Shown: positions 1 through 7,509 of the stretch, piece after piece
Position numbering within the stretch: position 1 is the stretch's first letter
Layout of the letters: each line of letters begins with the position of its first letter
Assembly: GCA_963575675.1 (NCBI GenBank)
Contig: CAUYUA010000209.1
Span: 1 to 40,644, forward strand
Direction of reading: 5' to 3'
DNA: 40,644 bases
DNA from: CAUYUA01 sp963575675
GTDB taxonomy: Bacteria; Pseudomonadota; Alphaproteobacteria; Azospirillales; Azospirillaceae
Notes under the pieces: generated by a model
What the model was told of the DNA's origin: nothing
The model's input: only the letters and a program-made list of their open reading frames with translations
Database searches by the model: none
Position numbers and translations under genes: made by a program

Positions 1-46
1 CCGGTGGTTACGCCGCCTCCAAGTGATGCCTGATATGTTTCGTTTA

Positions 47-205
47 CTCGAAAATACTCCCCGAATGCAGCTCTTCAAGATAATGTCCCCAGAAAGGCAC
101 TGGCTTTGCCCTGGACCCACCAAAGGCCGGGATGCCTTTGGAAACCATGACTTGGAGAGTGTGACAACCGAAGGCGCGAGGACCGTTTTAATTCGGTGAA
201 GCCGC
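47..205 (+). repeat. Family B interspersed repeat, copy 1
   Basis: This is one of three related ~150-160 bp sequences in the window; the others are at 4386-4537 (reversed) and 17419-17580. The shared core runs from CCCTGGACCC through GCCTTTGGAAACCATGACT to GTTTTAATTCGGTGAAGCCGC. It contains a hairpin CCAAAGGC-CGGGAT-GCCTTTGG with a perfect 8 bp stem. It sits just after the 3' end of zapE. A reading frame is open from base 2 to the TGA at 197-199, but comparison with copy 2 argues against coding: in that frame about twelve codon differences change the residue and only one is silent. Bases 1-46 hold nothing I recognise. Confidence 0.7.
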
Positions 206-215
206 CGGCGTATAT

Positions 216-1358
216 TTACGTCAGATGCGGCAACGCTAAATATTCTTTCGATTGCATTTCCATTAGACGGCTCACCGTGCGTTCGAACTCAAACGCATGG
301 GTTCCTTGCGTGTATAATCTTTCCGGCGGCGCGTCTGCTGAGATTACAACATTCACCTTGTGCTCATAAAGCGCGTCAATCAAATTGGTGAATCGACGCG
401 CTTCATTTCGCTGCTCCATTCCCATCATCGGAACTTGATCGATGATCACTGTATGGAAATGGGTGGCGATTCCCAGGTAATCCGCCGCGCCCAAAGGTTT
501 ACAACACAAGTCGTAAAAATAAAGCCATGCGACGCCGTTTGCGGCCAAAGGCACGTCAACGCGCCGATTTTGCACCAGCAAATGCATGGCCTCGGCTTTT
601 TGACCTTCGGATAGACGATGAAACGCCTCTTCCACCCGCTTGGACGCGTTCAACCCCAATGGATGATAATAAACCGGCAAACCATTCAGTCGGTTGACGC
701 GATAATCCACTCCGCCGTCTAGCGCCAAGATATCGACTTTTTCCTTTAACAGCGCGATAAACGGCAAAAAGCGATCTCGTTGCAGCCCGTCTTTGTAAAG
801 CATGTCGGGGGCCCAGTTGGATGTAGCCACCATCACGACGCCATAATCAAACAACAATGTAAACAACCGCCCGAGAATCATTGCGTCGGCAATGTCGGTG
901 ACGTGGAATTCGTCAAAACACAGCAACCAAGTGTCTTGAGCAATTTGTCGCGCCAGCTCCGGCAGCGCGTCATCGTTTCCTTTGGTTTTACCTTCGTTGG
1001 CGGCGGCTTTCCATGCTCGGCGCCATTGGTGAAGATACTCGTGAACGTCGAGCATAAAACGATGAAAGTGAACGCGGCGTTTTTTCTCCACCGGAGCCGT
1101 GAAATAAAATAAATCCATCAACATGGATTTTCCGCGCCCTACGCCGCCATAGATGTATAACCCTTGCGGAGCGGGGCCGCGACGACGGGCTAGGCCCAGC
1201 CTTGCGCGCCATCCGGCGTCTCCGGTGTCGGGTTTGTAGCCTTGTAGTGCATGATGCAGCATTTCCAGCTTTTCGACGGCCAATTCCTGATCCGAGTCAT
1301 AGCGGATAAGGCCGACCGAACGGCGGGAACGATAAGTAGCCAAAGGTCCATCGGACAT
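216..1358 (-). CDS. zapE: Cell division ATPase ZapE (AFG1 family)
   Basis: This is an AFG1/LACE1-type P-loop ATPase of 380 aa, close to the family's usual length. ZapE is known to associate with the Z-ring in E. coli; the mitochondrial homologue AFG1 acts in protein quality control. The sequence shows a Walker A motif GGVGRGKS near residues 71-78, followed by the family hallmark MLMDLFY, then HFHRFM and a Walker B LLCFDEFHV. The downstream ATSNW segment is also typical. The ATG at 1358 gives a sensible N-terminus. In many alphaproteobacteria zapE lies near mdh/suc genes; here it stands alone between a family B repeat at its 3' side and a family A element upstream of its start. Confidence 0.93.
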   Translation of the reverse strand: MSDGPLATYRSRRSVGLIRYDSDQELAVEKLEMLHHALQGYKPDTGDAGWRARLGLARRRGPAPQGLYIYGGVGRGKSMLMDLFYFTAPVEKKRRVHFHRFMLDVHEYLHQWRRAWKAAANEGKTKGNDDALPELARQIAQDTWLLCFDEFHVTDIADAMILGRLFTLLFDYGVVMVATSNWAPDMLYKDGLQRDRFLPFIALLKEKVDILALDGGVDYRVNRLNGLPVYYHPLGLNASKRVEEAFHRLSEGQKAEAMHLLVQNRRVDVPLAANGVAWLYFYDLCCKPLGAADYLGIATHFHTVIIDQVPMMGMEQRNEARRFTNLIDALYEHKVNVVISADAPPERLYTQGTHAFEFERTVSRLMEMQSKEYLALPHLT

Positions 1359-1471
1359 AACGGCACATTCACCAAGAGTCGCACATGGTTCTTTGGTAGC
1401 TGAAGGCGATAGGGTTCGTCAATCATGCCAACAAGTGTAATATCAGGGTAATAATTGACGCGCATCTTCTG

Positions 1472-1678
1472 AATAAAAATTAGATGGGTCCAGGGACTGT
1501 GTCCCTGGTCGCGGGGGATCATAAGGGGGGAGCGAAAGCCCCCCTTATCGCCGTAAGGCGAACTTCTTATCGTTTGCCCGAGCTTTGCCTTGTGGCAAAT
1601 AAGAGGGGCGTCGGTCTTGCTTTTTGGATTCCTTGCGACCAGAAACACAGTCTCTGGCCTCATCTAATCTCTAATTTT
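1472..1678. repeat. Family A palindromic element, copy 1 (MITE-like)
   Basis: This is a ~205 bp element bounded by imperfect inverted repeats of about 35 bp. The left end reads AATAAAAATTAGATGGGTCC and continues into the hairpin CCAGGGAC-TGT-GTCCCTGG (1490-1508). The right end, read on the minus strand, repeats AAAATTAGA, GGCC and AGAGACTGTG. Inside the left arm lie ATAAGGGGGG-AGCGAAAG-CCCCCCTTAT (1521-1548) and TCGCC-GTAA-GGCGA (1548-1561), and the centre carries TTTGCC-TTGT-GGCAAA. No reading frame looks coding. The right end runs into the 3' end of the beta-glucan synthase gene and supplies its TAG stop (1671-1673). The 300 bp between zapE and that gene hold nothing else I recognise. Confidence 0.8.
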
Positions 1679-4274
1679 CCTGCCCGAGTTTTTTTTGGCC
1701 AAGTCTTTTTTGGCCCAGTCCTGGAAAAACATTGATCATCGATGTCGCCAATGCGGAAATGTAAGGAAAAGACTGGACCAGCAATAATCCCGACCACATA
1801 AATGCATCGCGGTTTTCATGTCCGAAAGTCACAACAACGGCAATCGCCGCGCCCCATAGCGCCAGCATCAACCACAGTTCTTCCTGAGCCATCAGCACGC
1901 CTTGGACCAAAGCAGGTTGATCTTCGCATTTGGGCGTTCGCACGAACGGTCGTCCAGAGGTGAACAAGCCTAGCCAAACCGCTCGACCAACCGTATGAGT
2001 CAAAGCCATTCCCGCAACGGCGGCGCCGATTTTGTCCCAGAATCCACACGTCACGCGCGCTTGATACAACCAGAAACAAGACATGATTTTGAAGAAAAAC
2101 ACGCTGAGGGTTGGAATGAGAAAGGCGTTGGGTGGAAATTCGAAGTATTTCGGCAGAGTCAACAAACCGATGGACCAAAAAATCCCCGCCAAACCAAAAA
2201 TCAAGTGAGCGGCGTCGGCAAACCAGGGCAGCCATCCGGTGACAAAATGATATTTCTGGCCGCGCGATAATCGAGGCGCTCCGGGAAGAAACTCCTTCCA
2301 GTGAGTCTTTAGGATCTGAACTGCGCCGTATGCCCAGCGGAACCTCTGAGTCTTGTACCCCATAAAACTGTCGGGAACGAGACCTTTGCCGAAGCTTTCT
2401 TTCATGTACACGGACTTATATCCGGCTTCAAACAGGCGAAGCCCCAGTTCGGCGTCTTCGGTGATGCACCATTCGGCCCAACGTCCGACTTCGATCAGCG
2501 CGTTTTTGCGCATCATGGTCATGGTGCCGTGCTGAATAATGGCGTTGCGCTCGTTGCGTTGAACCATGCCGATGTGGAAGAAACCTTGGTACTCCCAATT
2601 GATCATTTTCTTGAACAAGTTATCGTCCCATGCGCGATAGTCTTGGGGAGACTGAACCAGAGCAATCTTCGGACGATCAAAGTAAGGGACGGTTGAGCTG
2701 AGCCAATCAGGGGTCACCTGATAGTCGCTGTCGATGACTGCGATGATTTCAGCGTCCGGAGCGGTTTGTGATATTCCGAAATTGAGCGCTCCGGCTTTGA
2801 ATCCGGGCCAATTGTCCAGGTGAAAGAATCGGAATCTCTCACCCAGCGTTTTGCAATGAGCCTCTATCGGCCGCCATCTGGTTTCGTCTTGAGTGTTGTT
2901 GTCGATGACCAAGACCTCGAAATCCGGGTAATCGAGTCGAGCCAGCGCGTTGAGAGTGTCGATCACCATATGTGGCGGTTCATTGTGACAGGGCGTGTGG
3001 ATCGAGACTTTGGGCAAGTCGTCGCGCGGAGGGCCGACGATCGGTTTAAAGGGGCGTCGGAAGCGCTCCATCCACAGCACTTCCGCGAGTTCCAGCCCAT
3101 CGAGCAGCATTACTCCGAGCAGCGCCATTTGGCAGAGAATTAAGAAACCCCAAGTGACTTCAGTGGTTGTGGCTAAACCGGAGGTCATGGCGGCAACCAC
3201 CGTCCACACGATGATCGAGGACACGGACTGAATCAGAGCGCAATAAAACAGCTTGCCGATCCATCGAATCTCGCGCCATCGTCGAAGAAAAAACAGAGTC
3301 GGCCCTAGAGCCAGTAGAATTGCTATGCCGCAGAGATATGGCCACGAAGGGCGTTCAAGAACATCGCCGACCATCGGGAATTTCTCGATTCGGTGAGCGT
3401 CCCACATGCCCCATGCGGTTCCGGCGGCGCCTTCCAAAACCCGTTTCCAGGGCTGGTCAAAGGCCTCCATGATTGAATAGTCGAGGTTTTGTTGCGCGGC
3501 GACGTTTAAAAAGCTGCGAATGAATGAGGATTGGTTGATGAGCGACGCTTCTGCTCCGCGTCGCCAGGCGCCCTCGGAGGGCCAACCGATCTCACTGATC
3601 ATGATATGTTTGTCGGGGTATTTTTCCCGCAGTTCGTTGTAGCGGAACTGAGCGTAATTAACGGCTTCAGAGACCGGCACGCCCTCCCAGTAGGGCAAAA
3701 TATGCACGGCGATAAAATCGGCGGTGGCGGCGAGTTCAGGGTGCTTAAGCCAAACATGCCAGGGTTCGGCGGTGGAGACCGGCGTATCGACTTGGGACTT
3801 TACGCGCTTAATTAGAGTGATTGCTTGGTCTACGGTGATCTCTGTTCGTAAGATCGCTTCGTTTCCCACCAGTATTCGCGCAACATTGGAGTTTTCGCGG
3901 GCCAGTCGAATCACGCTTTCGATTTCCGGTTCGTCGATCTCGGGCTTGCCCTGAATCCAGGCTCCGGCCGTTACGGAGAGGCCATAGCGATGGGCGATGG
4001 ATGGGACCAGCTCGGCGCCGTTGCGGGCGCTGTAGGTGCGGACGCTGCGGACCCGGTTGCTTAGAACTTGAAGATCGTTTTCCACCTCTGAAGTGGTTGG
4101 ACGATCTCCGTTCATTGGGTTTTGATGCGCTTGATAAGGGCTGAGGCCTACGCCTTGGATGATTCCGGCCCACGGTCGTTCGCTGACGGGTTGGTTTAAA
4201 AGAGCCCATACTGCGACGTTGGTCGAAATCACCAACAACACCAGCAATAACACCAGCAATGCGGATTTTCGCAT
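1671..4274 (-). CDS. GH17-GT2 fusion, membrane beta-(1,3)-glucan synthase/transglycosylase
   Basis: This 867 aa membrane protein joins two carbohydrate enzymes. Residues 5-25 form a signal anchor. Residues ~36-300 resemble glycoside hydrolase family 17, with acid/base E139 in VGNEA and nucleophile E228 in SEIGWPS. Membrane segments follow (~313-398), then a family 2 glycosyltransferase (~420-655) with DSD at 515-517, TED at 605-607 and the QRFRW (QxxRW) motif at 643-647, then more membrane segments. This architecture is known from Pseudomonas NdvB and Bradyrhizobium NdvC, which make beta-1,3 / beta-1,6 (cyclic) glucans; it is unrelated to the rhizobial beta-1,2-glucan NdvB. The glucan product here is inference. 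The C-terminus is a threefold LGQKR/LGQKK/LGQEN repeat that ends inside a family A element. Confidence 0.88.
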   Translation of the reverse strand: MRKSALLVLLLVLLVISTNVAVWALLNQPVSERPWAGIIQGVGLSPYQAHQNPMNGDRPTTSEVENDLQVLSNRVRSVRTYSARNGAELVPSIAHRYGLSVTAGAWIQGKPEIDEPEIESVIRLARENSNVARILVGNEAILRTEITVDQAITLIKRVKSQVDTPVSTAEPWHVWLKHPELAATADFIAVHILPYWEGVPVSEAVNYAQFRYNELREKYPDKHIMISEIGWPSEGAWRRGAEASLINQSSFIRSFLNVAAQQNLDYSIMEAFDQPWKRVLEGAAGTAWGMWDAHRIEKFPMVGDVLERPSWPYLCGIAILLALGPTLFFLRRWREIRWIGKLFYCALIQSVSSIIVWTVVAAMTSGLATTTEVTWGFLILCQMALLGVMLLDGLELAEVLWMERFRRPFKPIVGPPRDDLPKVSIHTPCHNEPPHMVIDTLNALARLDYPDFEVLVIDNNTQDETRWRPIEAHCKTLGERFRFFHLDNWPGFKAGALNFGISQTAPDAEIIAVIDSDYQVTPDWLSSTVPYFDRPKIALVQSPQDYRAWDDNLFKKMINWEYQGFFHIGMVQRNERNAIIQHGTMTMMRKNALIEVGRWAEWCITEDAELGLRLFEAGYKSVYMKESFGKGLVPDSFMGYKTQRFRWAYGAVQILKTHWKEFLPGAPRLSRGQKYHFVTGWLPWFADAAHLIFGLAGIFWSIGLLTLPKYFEFPPNAFLIPTLSVFFFKIMSCFWLYQARVTCGFWDKIGAAVAGMALTHTVGRAVWLGLFTSGRPFVRTPKCEDQPALVQGVLMAQEELWLMLALWGAAIAVVVTFGHENRDAFMWSGLLLVQSFPYISALATSMINVFPGLGQKRLGQKKLGQEN

Positions 4275-4385
4275 GAAAAATCTTTCCGGATGCTTAATGC
4301 CGATGGGAGCCTGGTCCCTGGCCTCATTTGTTTTATACTCTGTTCGATCAAAAATCTGAAAAAAACGTGTTGGCGCTTTTTCCTT

Positions 4386-4537
4386 GCGGCTTCACTGAAT
4401 TAAAACAGCGTTCGCGCTTTTGATCGTCACAACCTTCCAGTCATGGTTTTCAAAGGCTTCCCGGCCTTTGGCGGGTCCAGGGCGGAGTCTTGGCCTTTCC
4501 TCTGGCTTTTTCTTTGTCTTTGGGTATTTTCTCGGAC
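4386..4537 (-). repeat. Family B interspersed repeat, copy 2 (reversed)
   Basis: Read on the minus strand it matches copy 1 through CCCTGGACCC, CCAAAGGCCGGGA, GCCTTTG, AACCATGACT and GTTTTAATTC-GTGAAGCCGC. It matches copy 3 further upstream (GTCCG..AAAAT..CAAAGA..AAAG..GACTC-GCC). The stem CAAAGGC/GCCTTTG is retained. It fills most of the divergent gap between the glucan synthase and HIT genes and ends about 10 bp before the HIT ribosome binding site. Nearby, 4311-4334 (TCCCTGGCCTCATTTG) resembles the right end of family A copy 1 and may be a remnant. Confidence 0.75.
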
Positions 4538-4563
4538 TTTCGAGATCAAGGGAGGGGAGGGGT

Positions 4564-4974
4564 ATGTTTGATTTGCATCCGCGTTTGGAGGCGGACACGA
4601 TTGGCGTATGCGCATTGTCTTTGAGCGTTGTGCGTTTGATGAACAATCGGACGTGGCCTTGGCTGGTTTTGGTTCCGGCGCGGGCAGGGGTGGTGGAGAT
4701 ATATCAGCTTTCGGCTTTGGATCGAGCGACGTTGATGGAAGAGATCGCGTTGACGTCGCGGGTTTTGGCGGCTGAGTTTAACCCTGATAAGATTAATGTT
4801 GGAGCGTTGGGGAATTTGGTTCCTCAGCTTCATGTTCATGTGTTGGGACGGTTCCGGGGTGATTCGGCGTGGCCGGGGCCTGTTTGGGGCAGTGGCGTTT
4901 CGGCGCCGTGGTCGACGGAAGAGGCGGTTGCGTTGTCGATGCGATTGGGGGCGGCTTTGGGAGGGGGGCATTGA
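4564..4974 (+). CDS. HIT (histidine triad) domain protein
   Basis: This is a 136 aa protein of the HIT superfamily, nucleotide-binding hydrolases or transferases acting on nucleotidyl conjugates. The motif is QLHVHVLGR, so the first histidine of the usual HxHxH triad is glutamine; this QLHxHxxGR form, preceded by NVGALGNLVP and followed by WPGPVWG, is characteristic of a proteobacterial HIT subgroup. The substrate is unknown. The ATG at 4564 is preferred over upstream in-frame starts because it follows a very purine-rich ribosome binding stretch (4549-4562, GGGAGGGGAGGGG). The upstream extension would be translated family B repeat. It is tail-to-tail with the histidine kinase gene. Confidence 0.85.
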   Translation: MFDLHPRLEADTIGVCALSLSVVRLMNNRTWPWLVLVPARAGVVEIYQLSALDRATLMEEIALTSRVLAAEFNPDKINVGALGNLVPQLHVHVLGRFRGDSAWPGPVWGSGVSAPWSTEEAVALSMRLGAALGGGH

Positions 4975-5030
4975 AAGAACGGTGTCACACCGATGAGCCG
5001 AACGATCGGCATACGCTCCTTTGAGCTTTT

Positions 5031-5236
5031 CGCGCCTTATTCGCGAAGCGATCTTTCTTTGGAGTCGTTTATTTATGTCGGTCCGCCATGGATCACCAAT
5101 AGATCATCAATAGAGGCTAAACGATTCCAGAGGAGGATCGCTTCGCGAATAAGGGGGAGGCGGCTTTCGTCCTTGGTCCGAGCGACTGGGAACACAGCGA
5201 CTGGGAACACAGTCCCCGGACCCTTTTGATTCTTAT
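5031..5236. repeat. Family A palindromic element, copy 3 (left arm truncated)
   Basis: The right arm (5126-5236) matches the other copies: TCCAGAGGAGGATCGCTTC, then GCGAATAAGGGGG, then a tract ending ACAGTCCCCGGACCCTTTTG. The left arm is recognisable only for its inner part (TTATTCGCGAAGCGAT, 5037-5052). An inner inverted pair, AGTCGTTTA / TAAACGATT, extends the palindrome. The unit GCGACTGGGAACACA is directly duplicated in the right arm (about 5183-5213). The element fills the tail-to-tail gap between the HIT and histidine kinase genes and ends a few bases from the kinase stop codon. Confidence 0.75.
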
Positions 5237-5243
5237 GAAGCCG

Positions 5244-6497
5244 CTACACGAAAAGGACGCGCGTCGGAGGAAAGCGCATAGACACGGTTGATCCATGATT
5301 GGGTTGGCTTGTTATGTCAAGCGAGGCGCAATGCATCTCCATCAATGATTTGGCGATGAACAATCCAAGTCCTGCTCCTTCGTTCTCTTTGGACCTATGG
5401 CCGTCGCTTCGACCGAAGGGTTTAATTGCAGAGGCGATGTCTTGGGGCGTCATGCCGATTCCGGTGTCGGAAATGGCGATGCTTAGAGCGCTGTCATCTC
5501 CTAAAGCGCTTTCAACGGAAATCGTTCCGCCTTCCGGTGTGAACTTAACGGCGTTTGAAAGTAGGTTGATTAAAATTTGTCGCACGGAACGACGATCTGC
5601 GCGTAATTTCGGTAAATCAGACGGCCATTTGCGTTCCAATCTCAGACCTTTTCGTGTGATTTGCTCCTGAAACAGCGCCGTTGTTCGCTCCAAGATTTCC
5701 GCGATGTCGACAACGTCTTCGTCGATATAGAATTTTCCGGATTCAATTCTGGAAATGTCGAGAAGATCGTTGATTAAATTCAGAAGATGCTGGCCGCTGT
5801 TGTGAATGTCGTTGAGGTAGAGAACATATTTTTCGTTGTGCAGCGGGCCGAACAACTGCTCTTTCATAATTTCGCTGAAGCCGAGTATGGCGTTCAGAGG
5901 CGTGCGCAATTCATGGCTCATTTTGGCCAGGAACATGCTTTTTGCTTCTGAAGCGGATTCCGCCATGCGGCGGGAGACGATCAAGGCTTCTTCGTATTTT
6001 TTGCGGGCGGAAATATCGCGGACGGTTCCGATGAAGACATGAGTGTTTTCCGCATCGCCACTCGCCAAGCTGTCTCGGATTTCGCCGACGGACAGCTCGA
6101 TGGGAAAAAGAGACCCGTCTTTGCGTCGGCCCGTTACTTCTCGACCAATTCCGATGACTTTCGGGCGTCCTGTCGACAGATAGGATTGAATAAAGCCGTC
6201 GTGCTGCGCGGCGATCGATATGGGCATTAAGACGCCGACGTTTTGGCCTTTCAGCTCTTGCTCGCTGTACCCGAACATGCCGGAGGCTGCGTTGTTGGCC
6301 AAAAGGATGACGCCACGCAAATCGATGACGATGATCCCTTCGAGGATCGTGTCCATGATGTTGCAGAGTCTAGCGTGCGATTCGGCGAGGCGCGCACTCG
6401 AATCCTGATGTTTATGAGGGGGAATCAAATGGCGTTCAAGGTCTTCCTGCCCATCAGAGGGCGAGTCGAATTTGCAGTCTTCTGAGCGTGATCCCAA
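5244..6497 (-). CDS. PAS domain sensor histidine kinase
   Basis: This is a 417 aa sensor kinase with no membrane segment, so probably cytosolic. A PAS domain (~42-165) carries the typical IDLRGVILLANNAA and GTVRDIS signatures. A HisKA dimerisation domain follows with the H-box SHELRTPLNAILGFSE (phosphorylated H195). The HATPase domain shows N-box NLLSNAVKFTP, G1 DTGIGM and G2 GAGLGLFIAKSL. No response regulator is adjacent, so this is an orphan kinase. The signal may be redox or a small ligand sensed by PAS; the sequence does not say. The start is uncertain: the longest frame begins at a TTG lying in a 17 bp tandem duplication, and the first internal ATG (residue 48, 6356) would cut into the PAS domain. 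Confidence 0.9.
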   Translation of the reverse strand: MGSRSEDCKFDSPSDGQEDLERHLIPPHKHQDSSARLAESHARLCNIMDTILEGIIVIDLRGVILLANNAASGMFGYSEQELKGQNVGVLMPISIAAQHDGFIQSYLSTGRPKVIGIGREVTGRRKDGSLFPIELSVGEIRDSLASGDAENTHVFIGTVRDISARKKYEEALIVSRRMAESASEAKSMFLAKMSHELRTPLNAILGFSEIMKEQLFGPLHNEKYVLYLNDIHNSGQHLLNLINDLLDISRIESGKFYIDEDVVDIAEILERTTALFQEQITRKGLRLERKWPSDLPKLRADRRSVRQILINLLSNAVKFTPEGGTISVESALGDDSALSIAISDTGIGMTPQDIASAIKPFGRSDGHRSKENEGAGLGLFIAKSLMEMHCASLDITSQPNHGSTVSMRFPPTRVLFV

Positions 6498-6524
6498 AGC
6501 GCGTGAACCCCCAAAGCGCGTGAA
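6493..6524. repeat. 17 bp-period tandem duplication at kinase start
   Basis: The unit CCCAAAGCGCGTGAA occurs at 6493-6507 and again at 6510-6524. The TTG start of the histidine kinase lies in the first unit. The gap to the upstream zinc-ribbon gene (6498-6571) holds nothing else recognisable. Confidence 0.8.
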
Positions 6525-6571
6525 TCCTATGGTCGGACTCTAGAAAGAAGCTTTATGGCGCGGCGGAAAGC

Positions 6572-7279
6572 TTATCTGCCTTCGAAAGTGACTCGAACTT
6601 GAGCAATGGTTCCAGGATCGCGTTGGATGGATGAGAATGTTGCGACTTCTCCGGGCATAAGGCGTGTGAGCGAAGGCGGCACGATCCAAGCGCGAACTTC
6701 TTTTCCGTCGGGGCCGATGGAAATGGCGCGAATGGCGGGAACGTCTCGTTCAAGCGAAGAGACATTGGCGACTTGGCCCTCGACCAGCAACAAAGCGGTT
6801 CCGTCTTCAACGCGCTGCTCGGATCGAACATTCTGGATTTTCAACCCTGCTCCGGGCGGGTCGACGGGCAGCCCGACAACGTCATAGAGTCTGGCTGCGG
6901 GCGGCCACACGCCGACGATTTGCGTCCGTCCCAAGACCAAGCCGGAAACAATGACGAGCGTCAACGCGAACATCATCATCCATCCGGCGACCAAAGGGCG
7001 CGACGGCGGAGGCGGGGCGGATTTGGCAAGAGTAGACGGCGACGCCCAGGATGGAGTCGGCGGCGGTTCGGCGAAAGGCGACGTTTCGAAGGAGAACGTT
7101 TGCTCCATCAAAGCCGTCGATTCGGTGGGATCAAAATCAACGGCTTTCGGCGGCTCCGCCACCGGGCGTTGAATCCAATTATGGTTGCATTTTGCGCAAC
7201 GAACCTTGCGACCGGCGGCGCCGAGCGTCGTCGGATCGATGGCGTAGCGCGTGGAGCAGGCCGGGCAGGTTAGGATCAT
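6572..7279 (-). CDS. MJ0042 zinc-ribbon membrane protein (DUF3426-like)
   Basis: This 235 aa protein starts with a zinc ribbon: C5, C8, C28 and C31 in TCPAC...VRCAKC, the MJ0042 pattern. A proline-rich linker follows (~70-95), then one membrane segment (~98-118), then a C-terminal domain resembling DUF3426. Such genes are often found next to and divergent from ftsE in alphaproteobacteria, as here; the function is not established. The ATG at 7279 is chosen because it places the zinc ribbon at the N-terminus as in relatives. A good promoter lies upstream (7317-7345). The histidine kinase gene follows 74 bp downstream in the same direction and may be cotranscribed. Confidence 0.87.
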   Translation of the reverse strand: MILTCPACSTRYAIDPTTLGAAGRKVRCAKCNHNWIQRPVAEPPKAVDFDPTESTALMEQTFSFETSPFAEPPPTPSWASPSTLAKSAPPPPSRPLVAGWMMMFALTLVIVSGLVLGRTQIVGVWPPAARLYDVVGLPVDPPGAGLKIQNVRSEQRVEDGTALLLVEGQVANVSSLERDVPAIRAISIGPDGKEVRAWIVPPSLTRLMPGEVATFSSIQRDPGTIAQVRVTFEGR

Positions 7280-7316
7280 CGGGGCGCTGATACCGGTGTC
7301 AGAACAGGCAACGTAT

Positions 7317-7345
7317 TTTATAAGGAGAATCTTGGGATCAAGCAA
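7317..7345 (-). promoter_or_regulatory. Predicted sigma70-type promoter for zinc-ribbon gene
   Basis: On the minus strand TTGCTT (7345-7340) is followed by a 17 bp spacer and TATAAA (7322-7317). The predicted transcription start is about 30 bp before the ATG. Called by eye only. Confidence 0.45.
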
Positions 7346-7494
7346 TCGGTATGAAAGGTTGAGAGGACGTGTCGATGAAATTTTTTTGCGAATGCGAGGA
7401 AATTGAAACAAAAAAGATCGGCGGAAAAATGTCTCCGTGCGTTTTTATGTGCGGTTTTGATCGTCATTTATGGTTTGCTTGAACTCATATGAGA

Positions 7495-7502
7495 AAGGAG
7501 GT
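7495..7502 (+). promoter_or_regulatory. Strong ribosome binding site that sets the ftsE start
   Basis: AAGGAGGT lies 7 nt before the ATG at 7510, which decides that start against in-frame codons from 7489. Confidence 0.85.
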
Positions 7503-7509
7503 CGCGAGC

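Noticed and set aside
2..199. Open frame running off the left edge into family B copy 1
   Set aside because: Its sequence is the repeat. Comparison with copy 2 shows nearly all differences change residues, with one silent change, so there is no sign of protein-level selection.
1190..1663. 157-codon minus-strand frame over the family A element
   Set aside because: It is translated repeat plus a shifted frame of zapE.
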